Below are positions 63,661 to 64,000 of a stretch of 64,000 nucleotides of DNA, piece by piece. Position 1 is the stretch's first letter; each line of letters starts with the position of its first letter. Position numbers and translations under genes: made by a program. This stretch comes from Hormiphora californensis (taxonomy: Eukaryota; Ctenophora; Tentaculata; Cydippida; Pleurobrachiidae). Below the pieces are notes generated by a model that saw only the letters and a list, made by a program, of their open reading frames with translations, searched no databases and was not told the origin of the DNA. The stretch is taken from positions 3,497,409-3,561,408 of the forward strand of contig CM035351.1 of assembly GCA_020137815.1 (NCBI GenBank), in the 5' to 3' direction.

Positions 63661-64000
63661 TTTGGAGGGTGAGATTCCTTCCCACGCCCTTGAGATGCAG
63701 GCCGCGGCTAATGTCTACTTTTTTAGATAGCAATAGTGTCCTACAGACCAGGCAGGGAATCTTCAGGGGTGACCCGGCATACCCCGGGGTAAACCATGAA
63801 GCTCTTAAACTGCCTGGAGCATCTCACATACCACTCCAAGGAAACAGAGCTGCCCTCCTTGGGTGGTGTGTTTTTCTCTCTTCCTTTCTCTAATCCGCTC
63901 ATGACTCATCTCTCTCTGAATAGAGATACCCCCCGGCCGGTATTACACCATCTCCCCAGCCTTGTGCACTGGGCCAAAGTAGATGGCTAAATACCGGCCA
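63661..64000 (-). repeat. Interspersed repeat family R1, copy 2 (runs off window)
   Basis: Inverted copy of 29940-30295 with few differences: CGGGGCATACGG-type tandem bits in copy 1 are shorter here. It starts abruptly at GGTGAGATTCC within the first intron of the second GPCR. Confidence 0.88.

Overview
The window is animal genomic DNA. Genes are split by GT-AG introns, and several conserved metazoan proteins are readable exon by exon: MED13, ESS2/DGCR14, a FAXDC2-like hydroxylase, XBP1, a secreted alpha-carbonic anhydrase, a long-chain acyl-CoA synthetase and rhodopsin-like GPCRs. A host with an XBP1/IRE1 pathway, long (CT)n/(GA)n and poly-C tracts, many foldback MITEs and a CR1/L2-type retrotransposon fits a non-vertebrate, possibly early-branching, marine animal. 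I cannot fix the phylum from sequence alone.

Layout. 1-27160 (+) holds the middle and 3' part of MED13. Its exons are compact except for one 17.5-kb intron (6132-23625). That intron contains a low-accuracy stretch with a broken LINE (about 8050-13480), a 236-bp segment present in two direct copies (13495-13730, 22776-23009), a CCHC zinc-knuckle gene (-), a 4-unit minisatellite and a large intact Helitron-type Rep-helicase ORF (16080-22349, -). That ORF has a hydrophobic leader, a 2A ribosome-skipping motif and a C-terminal papain/Josephin-like Cys-His segment. 28.7-30.5 kb is nested repeats.

31.2-46.2 kb is the gene-dense part. ESS2 (-) carries a 1.34-kb near-perfect palindrome in an intron. 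Next comes an unrecognised proline-rich 3-exon gene (-), with a small predicted secreted-protein gene nested antisense in its intron. FAXDC2-like (-) and XBP1 (+) diverge from a 322-bp shared promoter with an ERSE-like site. Alpha-carbonic anhydrase (-) follows. XBP1 has a recognisable IRE1 double hairpin; by my frame accounting it predicts a 17-nt cytoplasmic intron that joins the bZIP exactly to the long transactivation frame.

49.4-51.6 kb is ACSL (-), well conserved but cut by at least five frame changes. 52.8-56.8 kb is a full-length non-LTR retrotransposon (+); ORF1 and ORF2 overlap in -1 register at a canonical A_AAA_AAC slip site. 57.9-59.5 kb is a GPCR with one frame break and a 36-bp minisatellite built on its splice donor. 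59.9-63.2 kb is packed with foldback MITEs. A second GPCR begins at 63.5 kb, with a repeat copy in its first intron running off the window.

How parts work together: XBP1 (unfolded-protein response) and FAXDC2 (ER lipid hydroxylase) share a promoter, so ER-stress co-regulation is plausible. MED13 (Mediator kinase module) and ESS2 (spliceosome-associated) are housekeeping nuclear factors. All functional assignments rest on motif and sequence recognition by eye; no search was run.
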